From: Polyporus tsugae
Lineage: Eukaryota; Basidiomycota; Agaricomycetes; Polyporales; Polyporaceae
Direction of reading: 5' to 3'
DNA length: 64,000 nucleotides
NCBI GenBank assembly: GCA_024305745.1
Contig: JAHRBS010000001.1
Location: forward strand, 744,001-808,000
Shown here: positions 24,500 through 34,277 of the stretch, in pieces
Layout of the letters: every line of letters starts with the position of its first letter
Numbering within the stretch: the stretch's first letter is position 1
Program-made: the position numbers and the translations under genes
The notes under the pieces: model-generated
What the model saw: the letters and a program-made list of their open reading frames with translations, nothing else
Told to the model about the DNA's origin: nothing
The model's database searches: none

Positions 24500-25747
24500 A
24501 TGTCTGTTTCCCGACTGCCTCCGCAACTCCCTCCGTTGTCGCCACAACCATCCCTCGCTTCTCCTTCAAACTGGACGCTGCACCACCCACCTGGGGAGGG
24601 TGGCGTTCCCGCAAGTTTGCCCAATTCCCCTCCTCGGCCCTTACCCAATCCCTTTGAGCACCTACCGGTTGCCAGCGCGCAGTCGCTCTCTTCCACTGCG
24701 CCCGGCCTCTCTCTTCCTGGTTTAGATGCCTCTTCCGGGGCCCGTTCGCGCTCACATTCCCGCTCGCGCGTACCAATACCCATTCTCCCATCTGCATCCT
24801 CGTCGGAACCCATTGTCATTTCGCACCCCACCAGGGCTCTCTCTCGCAGTGTTTCTAGCAGCACTCCTCCCAGGCCGCCGCCGACCTCGCGACCGAACGG
24901 CACAGGCAAGGCCTACGGGCTTCCCCCACGACCATTGCCAGTAGACAAAGATGCGTCACGGCCCCTCCCTAGAGTCCCTAAACGTACGCCTCCGCAGCTC
25001 CCCATCCCCGATCGTGCATCAACGCCGAAGCAGTCGAGACCCACACTGCCATCACGGAAATCGTCGCTGAACAGCGATTCAGCGCCAGTCTTGCAGCCTC
25101 CGTCGACTCCTTGGACGCCCCAGTCTGCGCCTCTGATGCGTGCGCCGTTGAAGCGCCACCACTCGGAGACTTTGCTTCGGATGAAGGGGGCAACGAAACC
25201 TCTCGCTGTCCCCTCGCCGGTTCCGTCCCCCGTCCCCAGTCCGATCTCCGCACCGGTAGAGAAGACCAAGGAGCGCGAGCGCACAGAGGAGAGGCTTCGG
25301 CAGAAGCGCAACGAGCGCGCCAAGTACATGGCGCTCCGCCGCGATCAGCCGTTTATCCTGGGCCTGTTGATAGAGAACCATGACCCCGACAACGACGAGC
25401 CCGACACTTCGCCCGAGCGCCCCCTGACGCCTCCTGCAATGCTTTCCCCAACCCTCCCCGCCATCGTTCGTCCCCGTACTCCGAGCGGTCGGCACCGCGA
25501 TAGTTCTCGCACGCCAAGCCCGCCTCCCTTCGCGTACTCGTCTGTTTCACGGAGCCGCAACGTCGAGGTCGCTATGACAGTCCGCCCCCCTCCCGGTTTG
25601 CTGAACGCCTCGACCGACCGAGCCGCGTCCTCTCAACGACCGGCACATGGCACCGGGTACGCGCGCAAGTGGGTGCTGGAGAAGAACGGGAAGCGGCTGA
25701 CACAGGATACGATCGTGGTCGCTCAGCAGTTGCGGATGTTGCGATGA
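24500..25747 (+). CDS. Proline-rich hypothetical protein, intronless
   Basis: A single open frame of 415 codons. Residues 1-230 are low complexity and rich in Pro, Ser and Arg, with several PxxP stretches (PPRPLPNP, PPRPLPVD, SRPLPRVPKRTPPQLP) of the kind bound by SH3 domains, and a VPSP triplet repeat near residue 240. A charged helix follows (KTKERERTEERLRQKRNER, about residues 255-275) and leads into a compact segment with ALRRDQPFILGLLIEN. The last 30 residues (ARKWVLEKNGKRLTQD and on) look folded and could be a conserved core, but I do not recognise the family. Codon use fits the neighbours. A role as an adaptor is a guess based only on composition. Confidence 0.75.
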   Translation: MSVSRLPPQLPPLSPQPSLASPSNWTLHHPPGEGGVPASLPNSPPRPLPNPFEHLPVASAQSLSSTAPGLSLPGLDASSGARSRSHSRSRVPIPILPSASSSEPIVISHPTRALSRSVSSSTPPRPPPTSRPNGTGKAYGLPPRPLPVDKDASRPLPRVPKRTPPQLPIPDRASTPKQSRPTLPSRKSSLNSDSAPVLQPPSTPWTPQSAPLMRAPLKRHHSETLLRMKGATKPLAVPSPVPSPVPSPISAPVEKTKERERTEERLRQKRNERAKYMALRRDQPFILGLLIENHDPDNDEPDTSPERPLTPPAMLSPTLPAIVRPRTPSGRHRDSSRTPSPPPFAYSSVSRSRNVEVAMTVRPPPGLLNASTDRAASSQRPAHGTGYARKWVLEKNGKRLTQDTIVVAQQLRMLR

Positions 25748-26709
25748 CCGATCCTCCCCTCCCTCGCACGCCGGAGGTAGAGGGTGCACGTCTAAATTTT
25801 TGGGCGTGACGGCGTGGACTCGACGCACGGACCTTGGTTGCACTGTGCCCGACTTCGTTACGCTGAGACATGTCTTGGGGCGATTGAGGTACGCCTGTTC
25901 CTCGGACGATGCAGTGGTGCCGGCGACTAACGTCCGTGTGGCAGATGATACGATATGGTTGATAGCAAAAACGTCGGGGACAGTTGGGCGATGGTCCATG
26001 GACGAGCCTGACGAGTCGCCATGCCTCTCATTCCCACCGCCCCGATTCGCGTCAAGGGAGATACTTCATTTCGCCATCCATTCGTTTATTTTCTTCGCGT
26101 TTCCGTTTCCACTACCCATGACTCGCCCCTCTGTATCCATATCCTCCAACTTTCCTATATTTTTCGCTCCCTCGACCTTACTCTGCTATTATCTAGGATG
26201 TAACACTACATCATACCTACTCCGATTGGCTGGCGTCTCCAATACAATACTTGGTTATTAGATTCGCAACTTCCGGTTTGTCCTTGGACGATGTCAATTT
26301 GATGCAATCACATGCCCCGCACTAGTGAGTAAGTACTTACTTCTTAGACCCGAAATAACCGGGGAACCGTCGTGCTGCGTGCAGTATGATCATGCCAATC
26401 AAGAGGTCGACAAATCGACATCGGCTCGAATATTGCCGCAGGCCGGAGCGCTCAGTGAGCACCGATCCTGCGCCGATCAGAAAAATACCTCCGTTCCTTG
26501 TCTACAGCTGTCGACAGTCGATCCTTGCCTATCCTTGCCAAGAGTCAGACCGCAGTCTAAGTAGGTTAATTATTGTCCGCAGATTTACCTTGTCTGATGA
26601 GTCCAACCATTCTCGGATTGGTCGATGGAATATGGGCCTGACCGTGACGCACGGCGCACGCTTTATGTATCAGGCAGGCTGGCCAGCCAAGGCCAGCTGT
26701 ACAAAAGTT
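25748..26709. other. Intergenic, no supported gene
   Basis: This is the 3' flank of the proline-rich gene and the downstream side of the P450 relic. A pyrimidine-rich stretch lies at about 26030-26180. No convincing coding signal was found. Confidence 0.55.
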
Positions 26710-27645
26710 CTTGAATCGTCGTCCTTACGTGTACGCCAGCTACGGTCACGATAAGCAATGCAAACGTTGACAGATGTCAGACGGCGACAACTCACAGAAC
26801 ACCAAGCTTCAGCGGGGACGTGATTGAGCAACTCAGGACCGATCAAACGGCTGAGGGGTACTCACAAGGCTTGCAAAGACGCCAACATCCGCAGGCCGCT
26901 TCGCCGTCTCGATTCATAGGAAACGATTCGGATTCAATCTATGGGCATCCTCACCCCATACTTCCGGAAGGCTAGACAGATCGGGGTGAGCTGCACGCTA
27001 TACGTACGAGTGTTGAGGTGGCCTACCTTTGGAATCCGGCAAACGACGTAAGAAGGCTTGCCCAGCTTTGATTGGAACCTCAGAGATTATCTCACCGGTG
27101 GTCGACATGCCGGACACACAAGAGGGATCACATTGTCCTTTAGAGCGACACTCAACAGGCCGAGAAAAATGGGGTCGAGCTGCAACGTCCGTGGTACAGG
27201 CAACCGTCAACTCTTGGCCTCACCGACTCGGAGTCCTGAAGACACAATGACCTTGGCACGAGCTGCTCTAGTCTCCCGGCACATGTGCCTCTGGTGCCCC
27301 GAGTAAGCTCGTACCGCACGAAAGACAGGGTGGTCGAGATCGTATATTGGCCGATAAGGGCAAGCGCAAACATTTCAGCGATGAGCTCCTAGCTCTCTCT
27401 CATCCATCGGTACTCACAAAGTCCCAAACTCTCCTCTTCTTCTTACCGGAAAAGAGCCGCCCACGGCATTGGGGAGGGCAAGTTAATGTTTATCACCAGA
27501 ACGAAATTGTACGTCGACTCTCACCAAACAAGAAAGAAGGGGATGGCAGCCCCCGAATATGCTTGATGCCCTTCCTGCTAAAGGAGCGAAGGACAAGCCA
27601 GATGACGCTAACGTCGATGAAGTTCCCGAGAAAATAAGTCGCCAT
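26710..27645 (-). pseudogene. Cytochrome P450 relic with a large internal deletion
   Basis: Reading leftward, the ATG at 27645 opens exon 1 with KGIKHIRGLPSPSFLFG, nearly the same as the intact P450 at 46029. After the intron remnant only WMRE of exon 2 remains. The sequence then jumps to the I-helix exon (ELIAEMFALALIGQYTISTT in place of ELIAEMYSLTLAGHETTSST), then to LSFVRYELTR, then to TTGEIISEVPIKAGQAF, and finally to traces of the WNPDRF and heme-region exons (about 26965-26710). The acid-alcohol pair in the I-helix is lost, and the ExxR exon and most of exons 2-8 are missing. No single frame spans the pieces. Compared with the intact paralogue, over 1 kb is deleted. It cannot make a P450. 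Confidence 0.88.
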
Positions 27646-28170
27646 TGGGTGAACAGCGGGTGACCTGTGAAAGGTTGACTCCACCGGATTGACCGTTTGT
27701 GGTTCGCAAAGGTGCAAGGCCCGGCGTCCAATTGTGTTGACTGATCAAACACCGTCGCCTGATACTAGCTCTTGACAGTCCCCAATCGCAGCTACCATTC
27801 GTAGTTGAGGTCTTGAGAAGAAAACTCTCCAAAGCCACGTGTCATTTTGTTCTGCGCTGCAAATATCATATGGGCAACGTCAGACTCAGTGGAAGTACGT
27901 GTGATACAAAAGTGTATCTGCGAACCATTCAAAGAGAATATCCCGTCAGGGGAGGAGGAGGAGGCAATTGCACGAGGGAGGAGGAGGGTAGACAGACAAA
28001 CAGTTGCGAAAGCTCCGCTTGAGTGGGTTACAAGGCGGCTCAGTCGTTCCGAGCGCAAAAGTAAAATGAGATTACAAGATTCTAAGGATACAGAGGCGTA
28101 GAAACTGATTGAAGTTGATGTCAGATGGGACAGCATCGTAGCACAAATATATGCACTCACCGTGATATCT
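27646..28170. other. Intergenic between two leftward loci
   Basis: This is the former promoter of the P450 relic and the 3' flank of SNF8. A CGGGCCTTG stretch upstream of the relic also occurs upstream of the intact P450. No gene is supported. Confidence 0.5.
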
Positions 28171-28926
28171 TCATTCGTCCCACCGCATCGCTGACAGCAC
28201 CCAATACGACACCCCATACTCTGGATCTTGCTCGTCCAACCAACAAAGCCCATCACGAAGCAGCATGTTGTCTAACGCTGCTCGCGCACGCTCCTGTGTC
28301 CAGCCTCTCCCCGCCACCAATGCCTGCTCCGTCACCCGCCCGCCATCCTCCTGAGCAACAGCGAGCACCGCCGCGTGGTCCGCATCCAGCTCCCTCGGCA
28401 CGCTCCGCACCATCTTCTTCCCCCCGCCCACGTCGATCACCTCGTACCCCGCAGAGAGTGGCTTGAGGGTCTTGATGCTCCGCAGGACGTCGTCTTCGGT
28501 GATCACGTCCCCGCCGACGCCCCGGAGCTTGCTCACGAGCCGGATGAGCTCGCCCATCTCGATCAGGCCGCCGTTGCGCTCCCGCGTGCTCACGCACACG
28601 TCGACGATCTGCACGCCGAGCTCGTACTGCCAGTCTCCGAGGCCGAGCATCTCCGCCCACCAGCCGCCCTTGCGAGGGCCGGCGAGGGGGTCGACGCCGA
28701 CGGAGGCGCACATCTGCTGGAAGGCGTGGCGGAAGGATGGCTCCTGACGGATGCGGTCGCGGTGGGTGGAGGCGTAGTGTGCGAGTGCGGTACGGAACTG
28801 GGCGAGCTGGAGGTGGAGGTGCTCGACCTGGGCTTGGGAGAGCTCGGTGGAGAGCTCTGCGAAGCCGCGTTTGGACTGTTGTTGGCGGTCGAACGCGCCA
28901 ATCCCGACGCCTCCGAACCTATGCAT
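28171..28926 (-). CDS. SNF8: ESCRT-II subunit Snf8 (Vps22/EAP30)
   Basis: Snf8 is a core subunit of ESCRT-II, which acts on endosomes to sort ubiquitinated membrane proteins into multivesicular bodies. The gene is a single open frame of 251 residues, the normal length. It begins with MHRFGGVGIGAFDRQQQ, the conserved N-terminus, followed by a helical hairpin (about 25-70). Two winged-helix domains follow. The first contains CASVGVDPLAGPRKGGWW and LGDWQYELGVQIVDVC. The second contains GGLIEMGELIRLVSKLRG and ends with YGVSYWVLSAMRWDE. The absence of introns is unusual in this window but the sequence shows no damage. A long open frame on the opposite strand (28375-28956) is a shadow of its codon bias. 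Confidence 0.95.
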   Translation of the reverse strand: MHRFGGVGIGAFDRQQQSKRGFAELSTELSQAQVEHLHLQLAQFRTALAHYASTHRDRIRQEPSFRHAFQQMCASVGVDPLAGPRKGGWWAEMLGLGDWQYELGVQIVDVCVSTRERNGGLIEMGELIRLVSKLRGVGGDVITEDDVLRSIKTLKPLSAGYEVIDVGGGKKMVRSVPRELDADHAAVLAVAQEDGGRVTEQALVAGRGWTQERARAALDNMLLRDGLCWLDEQDPEYGVSYWVLSAMRWDE

Positions 28927-29531
28927 TGTGGTGGTTTACGAGAGCAGGGTCCCTGAGCGCATGAGCATGGAAGGCAGGTAGAGGAAGATCGAGGTCAAGG
29001 ATGCAACGGCGCAACCAGGAGGCTCTGGCAGGTGAGATTAGATAAGGAACCAACGCTGACCACGTGACGCCACTGCGCACTTATTTATCTGCACCGAAGT
29101 TGCCTCCCCCGACCATTGCAATTTGCAAAGGTGTGTTTCCTCACCTACGACTCACGATGTCCTTGAGAATTGGAATCTGGTGCCAGTGTGAGTACTTCTT
29201 TTCACAGTGCCCGTCATGATGATCTCATCTCACCATTTCGAAGACGTTCCAGTCGAGGTTACACGATACAGTAACCGTCACTGGCCAGCAGTCCGGACCA
29301 CTTTCGGATTTTAGATCGCTGAGTACTAGCTTGCTGACTGGATGGTGACTAATCTACCAGGGTGGCCGCCGCGATGCTCTTGCTACTCGGACTATTGAGT
29401 TCCCAGTGACGCTGCTGTTTTCTGCATCGTCCAAACTTCCAAGCACATTTCACCACTGGTAAGTCCGATCCTCGTGGTTCGTCAACGAGTCCACGACTAA
29501 CTATGACGTAAGCTGCAGCGTAATACTCGTT
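28927..29531. other. Divergent intergenic region of SNF8 and the first MBL gene
   Basis: It holds the promoters of SNF8 (minus) and the MBL gene at 29532 (plus). No open frame is supported. Confidence 0.5.
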
Positions 29532-30422
29532 ATGAGTCTCCCGCCGCCTGCTGCCAATCAGACCTACTGCAGCGTTTCCGCACTCGAGGCCGGGCATGTC
29601 AAGGCGCCTCTCGCATGGATGCTCGCTGACGCGAAAGACGACGAGTTCATCACCGTCCCCGTCTTATCATTCCTCGTTCGTCACCACAGCAACAACGACA
29701 CTCTCCTCTTCGACCTCGGTCTCCGCAAGGACTGGCAGAACCTTCCCCCCAGTCTCGTCGGCCACATCACAGACAAGCTCAAGTTCGAGCCGAACGTCCC
29801 ACTCGACGTGGTCGACTCGCTCGCCAAGGGCGGCTCGAAGCCCTCCGACATCAAGCGGGTCTTCATATCGCACCTGCATTTCGACCACTACGGCCACTCC
29901 TCCCTCTTTCCGACGCAGCAGTTCTTCGTCGGCGAGGGTAGCCGCGCACTCGCTGCCAACACGTATCCCAAGAATCCGAACTCGACCGTCCCTGCGGACG
30001 TCATTCCTGAGGGTCGCACGACGTACCTCCACCCCCAGGGATGGCCAGCACTCGGACCCTTCCCTCACGCGCTCGATTTCTACGGCGACGGCAGCGTGTA
30101 TGTTGTCGACGCGGGTCACGGCCACATCCCCGGACACATTAACATCCTTGTCCGCACGTCTGCGGACGGAGGCTGGATCTACCTCGCTGGCGACAGCGCC
30201 CACCACTGGAGCCTCCTTACTGGGAAGGGGGAGATCGGGCGCCACCCTCACTTCGGCTGCGCACATGTAGACCCAGAGGCGGCGAAGGAGCATATGGAGA
30301 GGATCAAGACTCTCATTAAAGAGAATCCTAGGATGCGGGTACTCCTGGCGCATGACGAGGCGTGGTTCAACGCGAACAAGGGCGGTCCAGCGTTTTGGCC
30401 GGGGAAGATTGAGTCCCTGTAG
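29532..30422 (+). CDS. Metallo-beta-lactamase-fold hydrolase, lactonase-like (array copy 1)
   Basis: A complete intronless frame of 296 residues. The MBL zinc site reads SHLHFDHYGH (about 114-123), giving HxHxDH. The next ligands follow in IPGHINILVRTSADGGW and GDSAHHW, and a late His in LLAHDEAW. This motif order and length match the N-acyl-homoserine lactonase-like branch of the MBL superfamily, which hydrolyses lactones; the actual substrate is not visible. No signal peptide is seen, so it should be cytosolic. The N-terminus MSLPPPAANQTYC is shared by all array members. It is the first of four head-to-tail copies and is the more diverged of the intact ones; its C-terminus (KGGPAFWPGKIESL) resembles the broken copy 4 more than copies 2 and 3. 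Confidence 0.9.
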   Translation: MSLPPPAANQTYCSVSALEAGHVKAPLAWMLADAKDDEFITVPVLSFLVRHHSNNDTLLFDLGLRKDWQNLPPSLVGHITDKLKFEPNVPLDVVDSLAKGGSKPSDIKRVFISHLHFDHYGHSSLFPTQQFFVGEGSRALAANTYPKNPNSTVPADVIPEGRTTYLHPQGWPALGPFPHALDFYGDGSVYVVDAGHGHIPGHINILVRTSADGGWIYLAGDSAHHWSLLTGKGEIGRHPHFGCAHVDPEAAKEHMERIKTLIKENPRMRVLLAHDEAWFNANKGGPAFWPGKIESL

Positions 30423-30815
30423 CCATATTAGGTGCGCTCATCGTCGCCCGTATGCGTATGGGACCTAACAGTGGCTCATACATATACACCTCAGCAGGAT
30501 TATAGCATTAAATCCCTTTGATGACATCGGAGTTCGTTGGAACATTAGGTCGCATGCGTCTGAAGCCGACACGGTAACTGCGGTATCCACTTAGAAGAAC
30601 AGATGAACATGTCAAGGTAAACCCGACGTTGCAGTCATGTATCCACATGGAGTAGGCTCTACCGCCGAGAGATGAGTGAGACTTCAACGGTTTTGGCGTT
30701 TTGAATGTGCCTCCCCACTGCCATGGGTGGTTCCCGCTGTCATGAGAACACCTGTGGACCCGCATGATCACGCACGATGAACTATATCAGACAACTTCCC
30801 CACACTCCGGGCCCG

Positions 30816-30822
30816 TATATAA
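30816..30822 (+). promoter_or_regulatory. TATA box before MBL copy 2
   Basis: TATATAA lies about 135 bp before the ATG at 30953, in a stretch ending in CATCGGTTGCG. A matching CTCGGTTGCG lies upstream of copy 3 (near 32550), so the promoter was duplicated with the gene. Confidence 0.4.
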
Positions 30823-30952
30823 CTGCTGCTCAGCTCATCGGTTGCGGAACTTCGCGTCCCAAAGCACAGTCACCCGCAAGGTCAGTCCCCTCCGGTACTT
30901 GCATCAAGTTGGAATTAATGATCAATTAACAAGCCACTCAGTCAAACAAGCT

Positions 30953-31834
30953 ATGAGTCTTCCGCCGCCCGCCGCAGACCAGGCATACTGCGAGATCTCC
31001 GCCTTAGACTCTGGTCGCATCCACATACTGCTCGGGCAACTCGTCGATACAGCCAAACCCGACGAGATGACCCATCTCCCATGCCTGGCCTTCGTGCTCC
31101 GCCACTCCCGCACCCGCGAGACGTTCCTCTTCGACCTCGGCATCCGGCCCGATCCCGAGAACCTTACCGGAGCGGGCGTCGTTACCGCGCAGATGGGCAT
31201 GAAGCTCGAGGGGCGGGACATCCCCGCCGCCCTGGAGAAAGGCGGTCTCTCACGTACCGAGGTCAAATATGTCGCGATTTCGCACATCCACTTCGACCAC
31301 ACGGGCGTCCCGAGGGCTTTCCCCAACGCGACGTTCCTCCTCGGGGCGGGCGCGAAGCCAACCATCGAGACGCAGGGCCCCGACTTCAAGGGCACCATGT
31401 ACGCGATCGACGTTCCCCTCGAGCGCACGACTTTCGTCGACCCGTCCACCACAGACTGGAAGCCGATCGGTCCCTTCCCGCGCGCACTCGACTTTTGCGG
31501 CGACGGGAGCCTGTACATCGTCGACGCACCGGGACACGTCCCGGGCCACGTCAACCTGCTCGCGCGCACGTCCGCAGATGGAGGTTGGGTGTTCCTCGCG
31601 GCGGACAGCGCGCATGACTGGCGTTTGCTCACGGGCGAGGCGGGGATTGGCCACCACTCTCAGTGGGGCTGCATACACGAGGACCCGGTAAAGGCGCAGG
31701 AGAACATCGAGCGGATAAAAGCGTTGGCGGGATACCCGAGGGTCCGGGTTTTGCTCGCTCACGACACGCCTTTCGTGAAGGCGAACGCAGCCGAGGGCAG
31801 GGGGTACTGGCCTGACAAGATCGAATCCTTTTAA
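30953..31834 (+). CDS. Metallo-beta-lactamase-fold hydrolase, lactonase-like (array copy 2)
   Basis: Complete intronless frame of 293 residues from the ATG at 30953 (MSLPPPAADQAYC). The open frame extends upstream to 30764, but that extension crosses the TATA box and is not conserved in the other copies, so the later ATG is chosen. Zinc motifs are intact: SHIHFDHTG, PGHVPGHVNLL, AADSAHDW and LLAHDTPF. It is very similar to copy 3 throughout, including RHSRTRETFLFDLGIRPD and LLGAGAKP, and clearly arose by recent tandem duplication. Function is as for copy 1: a probable lactone or ester hydrolase with unknown substrate. Confidence 0.9.
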   Translation: MSLPPPAADQAYCEISALDSGRIHILLGQLVDTAKPDEMTHLPCLAFVLRHSRTRETFLFDLGIRPDPENLTGAGVVTAQMGMKLEGRDIPAALEKGGLSRTEVKYVAISHIHFDHTGVPRAFPNATFLLGAGAKPTIETQGPDFKGTMYAIDVPLERTTFVDPSTTDWKPIGPFPRALDFCGDGSLYIVDAPGHVPGHVNLLARTSADGGWVFLAADSAHDWRLLTGEAGIGHHSQWGCIHEDPVKAQENIERIKALAGYPRVRVLLAHDTPFVKANAAEGRGYWPDKIESF

Positions 31835-32160
31835 GGTTCTCGGCCCCGGGTAGCTGAAGTTTCCGGAGTCCTGTGTACGATATTGTGTGTGCTGAATTGC
31901 TAACATTGAACTTCTGGATTAATGTAGAGCCCCCACTTGAATCGCGTACTTCTCCCTTCAAGTTGGATTTACTTGACGGACCTCTAGGCTCACCTCCTTG
32001 CGTCCTGGAAAGCCCGCGGCTGCGGCCGGCACTGTATTTCGAGAGCGGTGTGGGTTCTCATGTCAGTCAAGTCCGCCTTTGCAGTGTGTCCGTGCACACG
32101 TTCGGGTTACTTTCGGGGGAGGTACACGAAAGCACTTGCATAAACAGCAGGGCAGGCAGC

Positions 32161-32286
32161 TGTAGGCCGGTATCGCATTCCATTATCGGAGATGATGTCA
32201 GCGACTTTGCCCACGCCCGCTGGTATGCACTACAACATGGCGGTTAACGGTGAATGACTGTGAAAGCGGTTGCTTCCTCCGCCCAC
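32161..32286 (+). repeat. Duplicated intergenic segment, copy A
   Basis: This sequence between MBL copies 2 and 3 (TGTAGGCC... to CCGCCCAC) resembles 33906-34030 between copies 3 and 4, with shared blocks such as CGCATTCCAT and GCGGTTAA. It shows that the duplicated unit included flanking DNA. Confidence 0.65.
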
Positions 32287-32670
32287 GAGAGGACCACACA
32301 CTCGGGAGATATGCTCGACGTCGTGCGTGATCGGGGTATGTTCTGGTCAGTCACCTTTGGTGGCATAACCGTATGGTGGTTTTCCTGAGGGGACAAGCGC
32401 GGGCCGGGGATGGATAAAGGTACGGAGAATTGACGGACTTGCAAGCAATTCACCTCGCACACTGTTTCGTAATTTTAGGTCACAGACATATAGAGGTAGG
32501 ACGATTTACCCACACCCTCGGTCCATGTATACGTCACCTTATCAGCCTCTCGGTTGCGTTGCTCCCAGGTTGCAACCCGCACTCATTGGTCACCTAGACG
32601 GTGAGACGCAGCCGCACTCCTGGACGACGCATAAACTAATCAACTGACAAACTGTACATTCAAGTATACC

Positions 32671-33552
32671 ATGAATCTCCCACCTCCCGCCGCAGACCAA
32701 GCATACTGCGATATCTCTGCCATAGACTCCGGTCGCATCTATGGTGCACCACTCCGCCCCCTCGTTGACGCCGCGAAGGACGACGAGAGGACCAACCTCC
32801 CATGTCTCGCTTTCTTGCTCCGTCACTCCCGCACCCGCGAGACGTTTCTCTTCGATCTCGGTATCCGTCCCGATCTCGAGAATCTGCGGGGCGCGGGCGC
32901 CAGAGCATCGCAGATGGGCATGAAACTGGAGGGACGGGACATCCCCGCTGCGCTCGAGAAGGGCGGCCTCCCCCGCACGGACGTCAAACACGTCGCGATC
33001 TCGCACATCCACTACGACCACACCGGTGTCCCGAGGGGCTTCCCGAGCGCGACGTTCCTCCTCGGAGCGGGCGCAAAGCCCATCATCGAGGCGCTGGATC
33101 CGGACTCCGACAGTACCATCTACGCCATCGACGTCCCCTTCGAGCGTACAAACTTCCTCGACTCCACCGCGGAGTGGGCCTCAATTGGTCCCTTCCCCCG
33201 CGCCCTCGATTTCTACGGAGACGGGAGCCTGTACATCGTTGATGCGCCTGGGCATATGCCCGGCCACATCAACTTGCTCGCCCGCACTTCCGCAGACGGA
33301 GGCTGGGTGTTCCTCGCGGCGGACAGTGCGCACGACTGGCGTCTCCTGACGGGGGAGGCGGGGGTTGGCCACCACCATGAGTGGGGGTGCGGACACGAGG
33401 ATCCTGTGACGGCGCAGGAGACCATCGGGAGGATAAAGGCGTTGGTGGAGTATGCGAGGGTTAGGGTCCTGCTCGCGCACGACGCCCCGTTCGCGAATTC
33501 GAACGCAGCCGACGGGAGGGGCTACTGGCCTGACAAGATCGAATCGTTGTGA
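32671..33552 (+). CDS. Metallo-beta-lactamase-fold hydrolase, lactonase-like (array copy 3)
   Basis: Complete intronless frame of 293 residues starting MNLPPPAADQAYC. The zinc site is SHIHYDHTG (Tyr in place of Phe in copy 2, which is not a ligand), followed by PGHMPGHINLL, AADSAHDW and LLAHDAPF. It ends GRGYWPDKIESL. It is the closest relative of copy 2; start codons of the two are 1718 bp apart. The ATG is preceded by a short purine-poor leader and no upstream ATG in frame. It probably shares regulation with copy 2 because the upstream DNA is also duplicated. Confidence 0.9.
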   Translation: MNLPPPAADQAYCDISAIDSGRIYGAPLRPLVDAAKDDERTNLPCLAFLLRHSRTRETFLFDLGIRPDLENLRGAGARASQMGMKLEGRDIPAALEKGGLPRTDVKHVAISHIHYDHTGVPRGFPSATFLLGAGAKPIIEALDPDSDSTIYAIDVPFERTNFLDSTAEWASIGPFPRALDFYGDGSLYIVDAPGHMPGHINLLARTSADGGWVFLAADSAHDWRLLTGEAGVGHHHEWGCGHEDPVTAQETIGRIKALVEYARVRVLLAHDAPFANSNAADGRGYWPDKIESL

Positions 33553-33905
33553 TCTTGTAAATTTCTTGGATGCGCTGCTCGTTATGCTGTAGCCCGGTGA
33601 ATTCTTCGGGGCCGGATGTACGATACTGTGCCCGTCGTCACTACTAAGTTCCAAACGTTGAACTTCTACATGGACGCGGACGAGTGGTTATAGATTCTAC
33701 TTACTTGCTTCCCCCAACACTGGCTCGAGAGATCGGCTTCCTACTAAGCACCTCGAGAGCGCACCCTTCCTGGCACATCGGTGCAATCGATTTTCGAGAG
33801 CCTTGGCGGGAATATCAAGCCCAGCCTCTGTATTTTGTCAGTGCAAAGCTCAGCGTACTTTCACACGGAAGTGGTACATAGCTACTCACATAAGGAGTGT
33901 ACGCC

Positions 33906-34030
33906 TGTAGGTATAGGCCGTTACCGCATTCCATCATCGGGAGATGCCGTCAGACGATGTCCACGCCACCTTACGAATATCGCGGTTAAAGGCGAATGAA
34001 TAATATGAAAAAAGTGCTTCCTTCTCCCAC
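33906..34030 (+). repeat. Duplicated intergenic segment, copy B
   Basis: Counterpart of 32161-32286, located between MBL copy 3 and the broken copy 4. Confidence 0.65.
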
Positions 34031-34277
34031 CAGACACCTGTGCTAGATATTAACGCGCGATGGGCGTCGGTTCCGGTGGCTCAGGCTTGGCCTGACGGTG
34101 GCCATATCAGCTGGGAGAAAAACAAACGGTGTATGCATAAATCCTAGGGCATTTAAGGGCTAACATACGATAGACCCTCACCTTTCGTATCATTGACAAA
34201 CAAGACACCGTCCGGTGAGTACTGGTCGTCGCAGGGCAAAGAAACGCGCGTACTTCAAGAGTGAGAGATAGTTCAAG

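Noticed and set aside
28375..28956. Plus-strand open frame of 193 codons
   Set aside because: It is antisense to SNF8, which is conserved over its whole length.
30764..30952. N-terminal extension of MBL copy 2
   Set aside because: The in-frame extension contains the TATA box and is absent from the other array members.
31250..31906. Long antisense frames across the MBL genes (also 29667-30353)
   Set aside because: They mirror the MBL coding frames and show Arg/Val-rich shadow composition.
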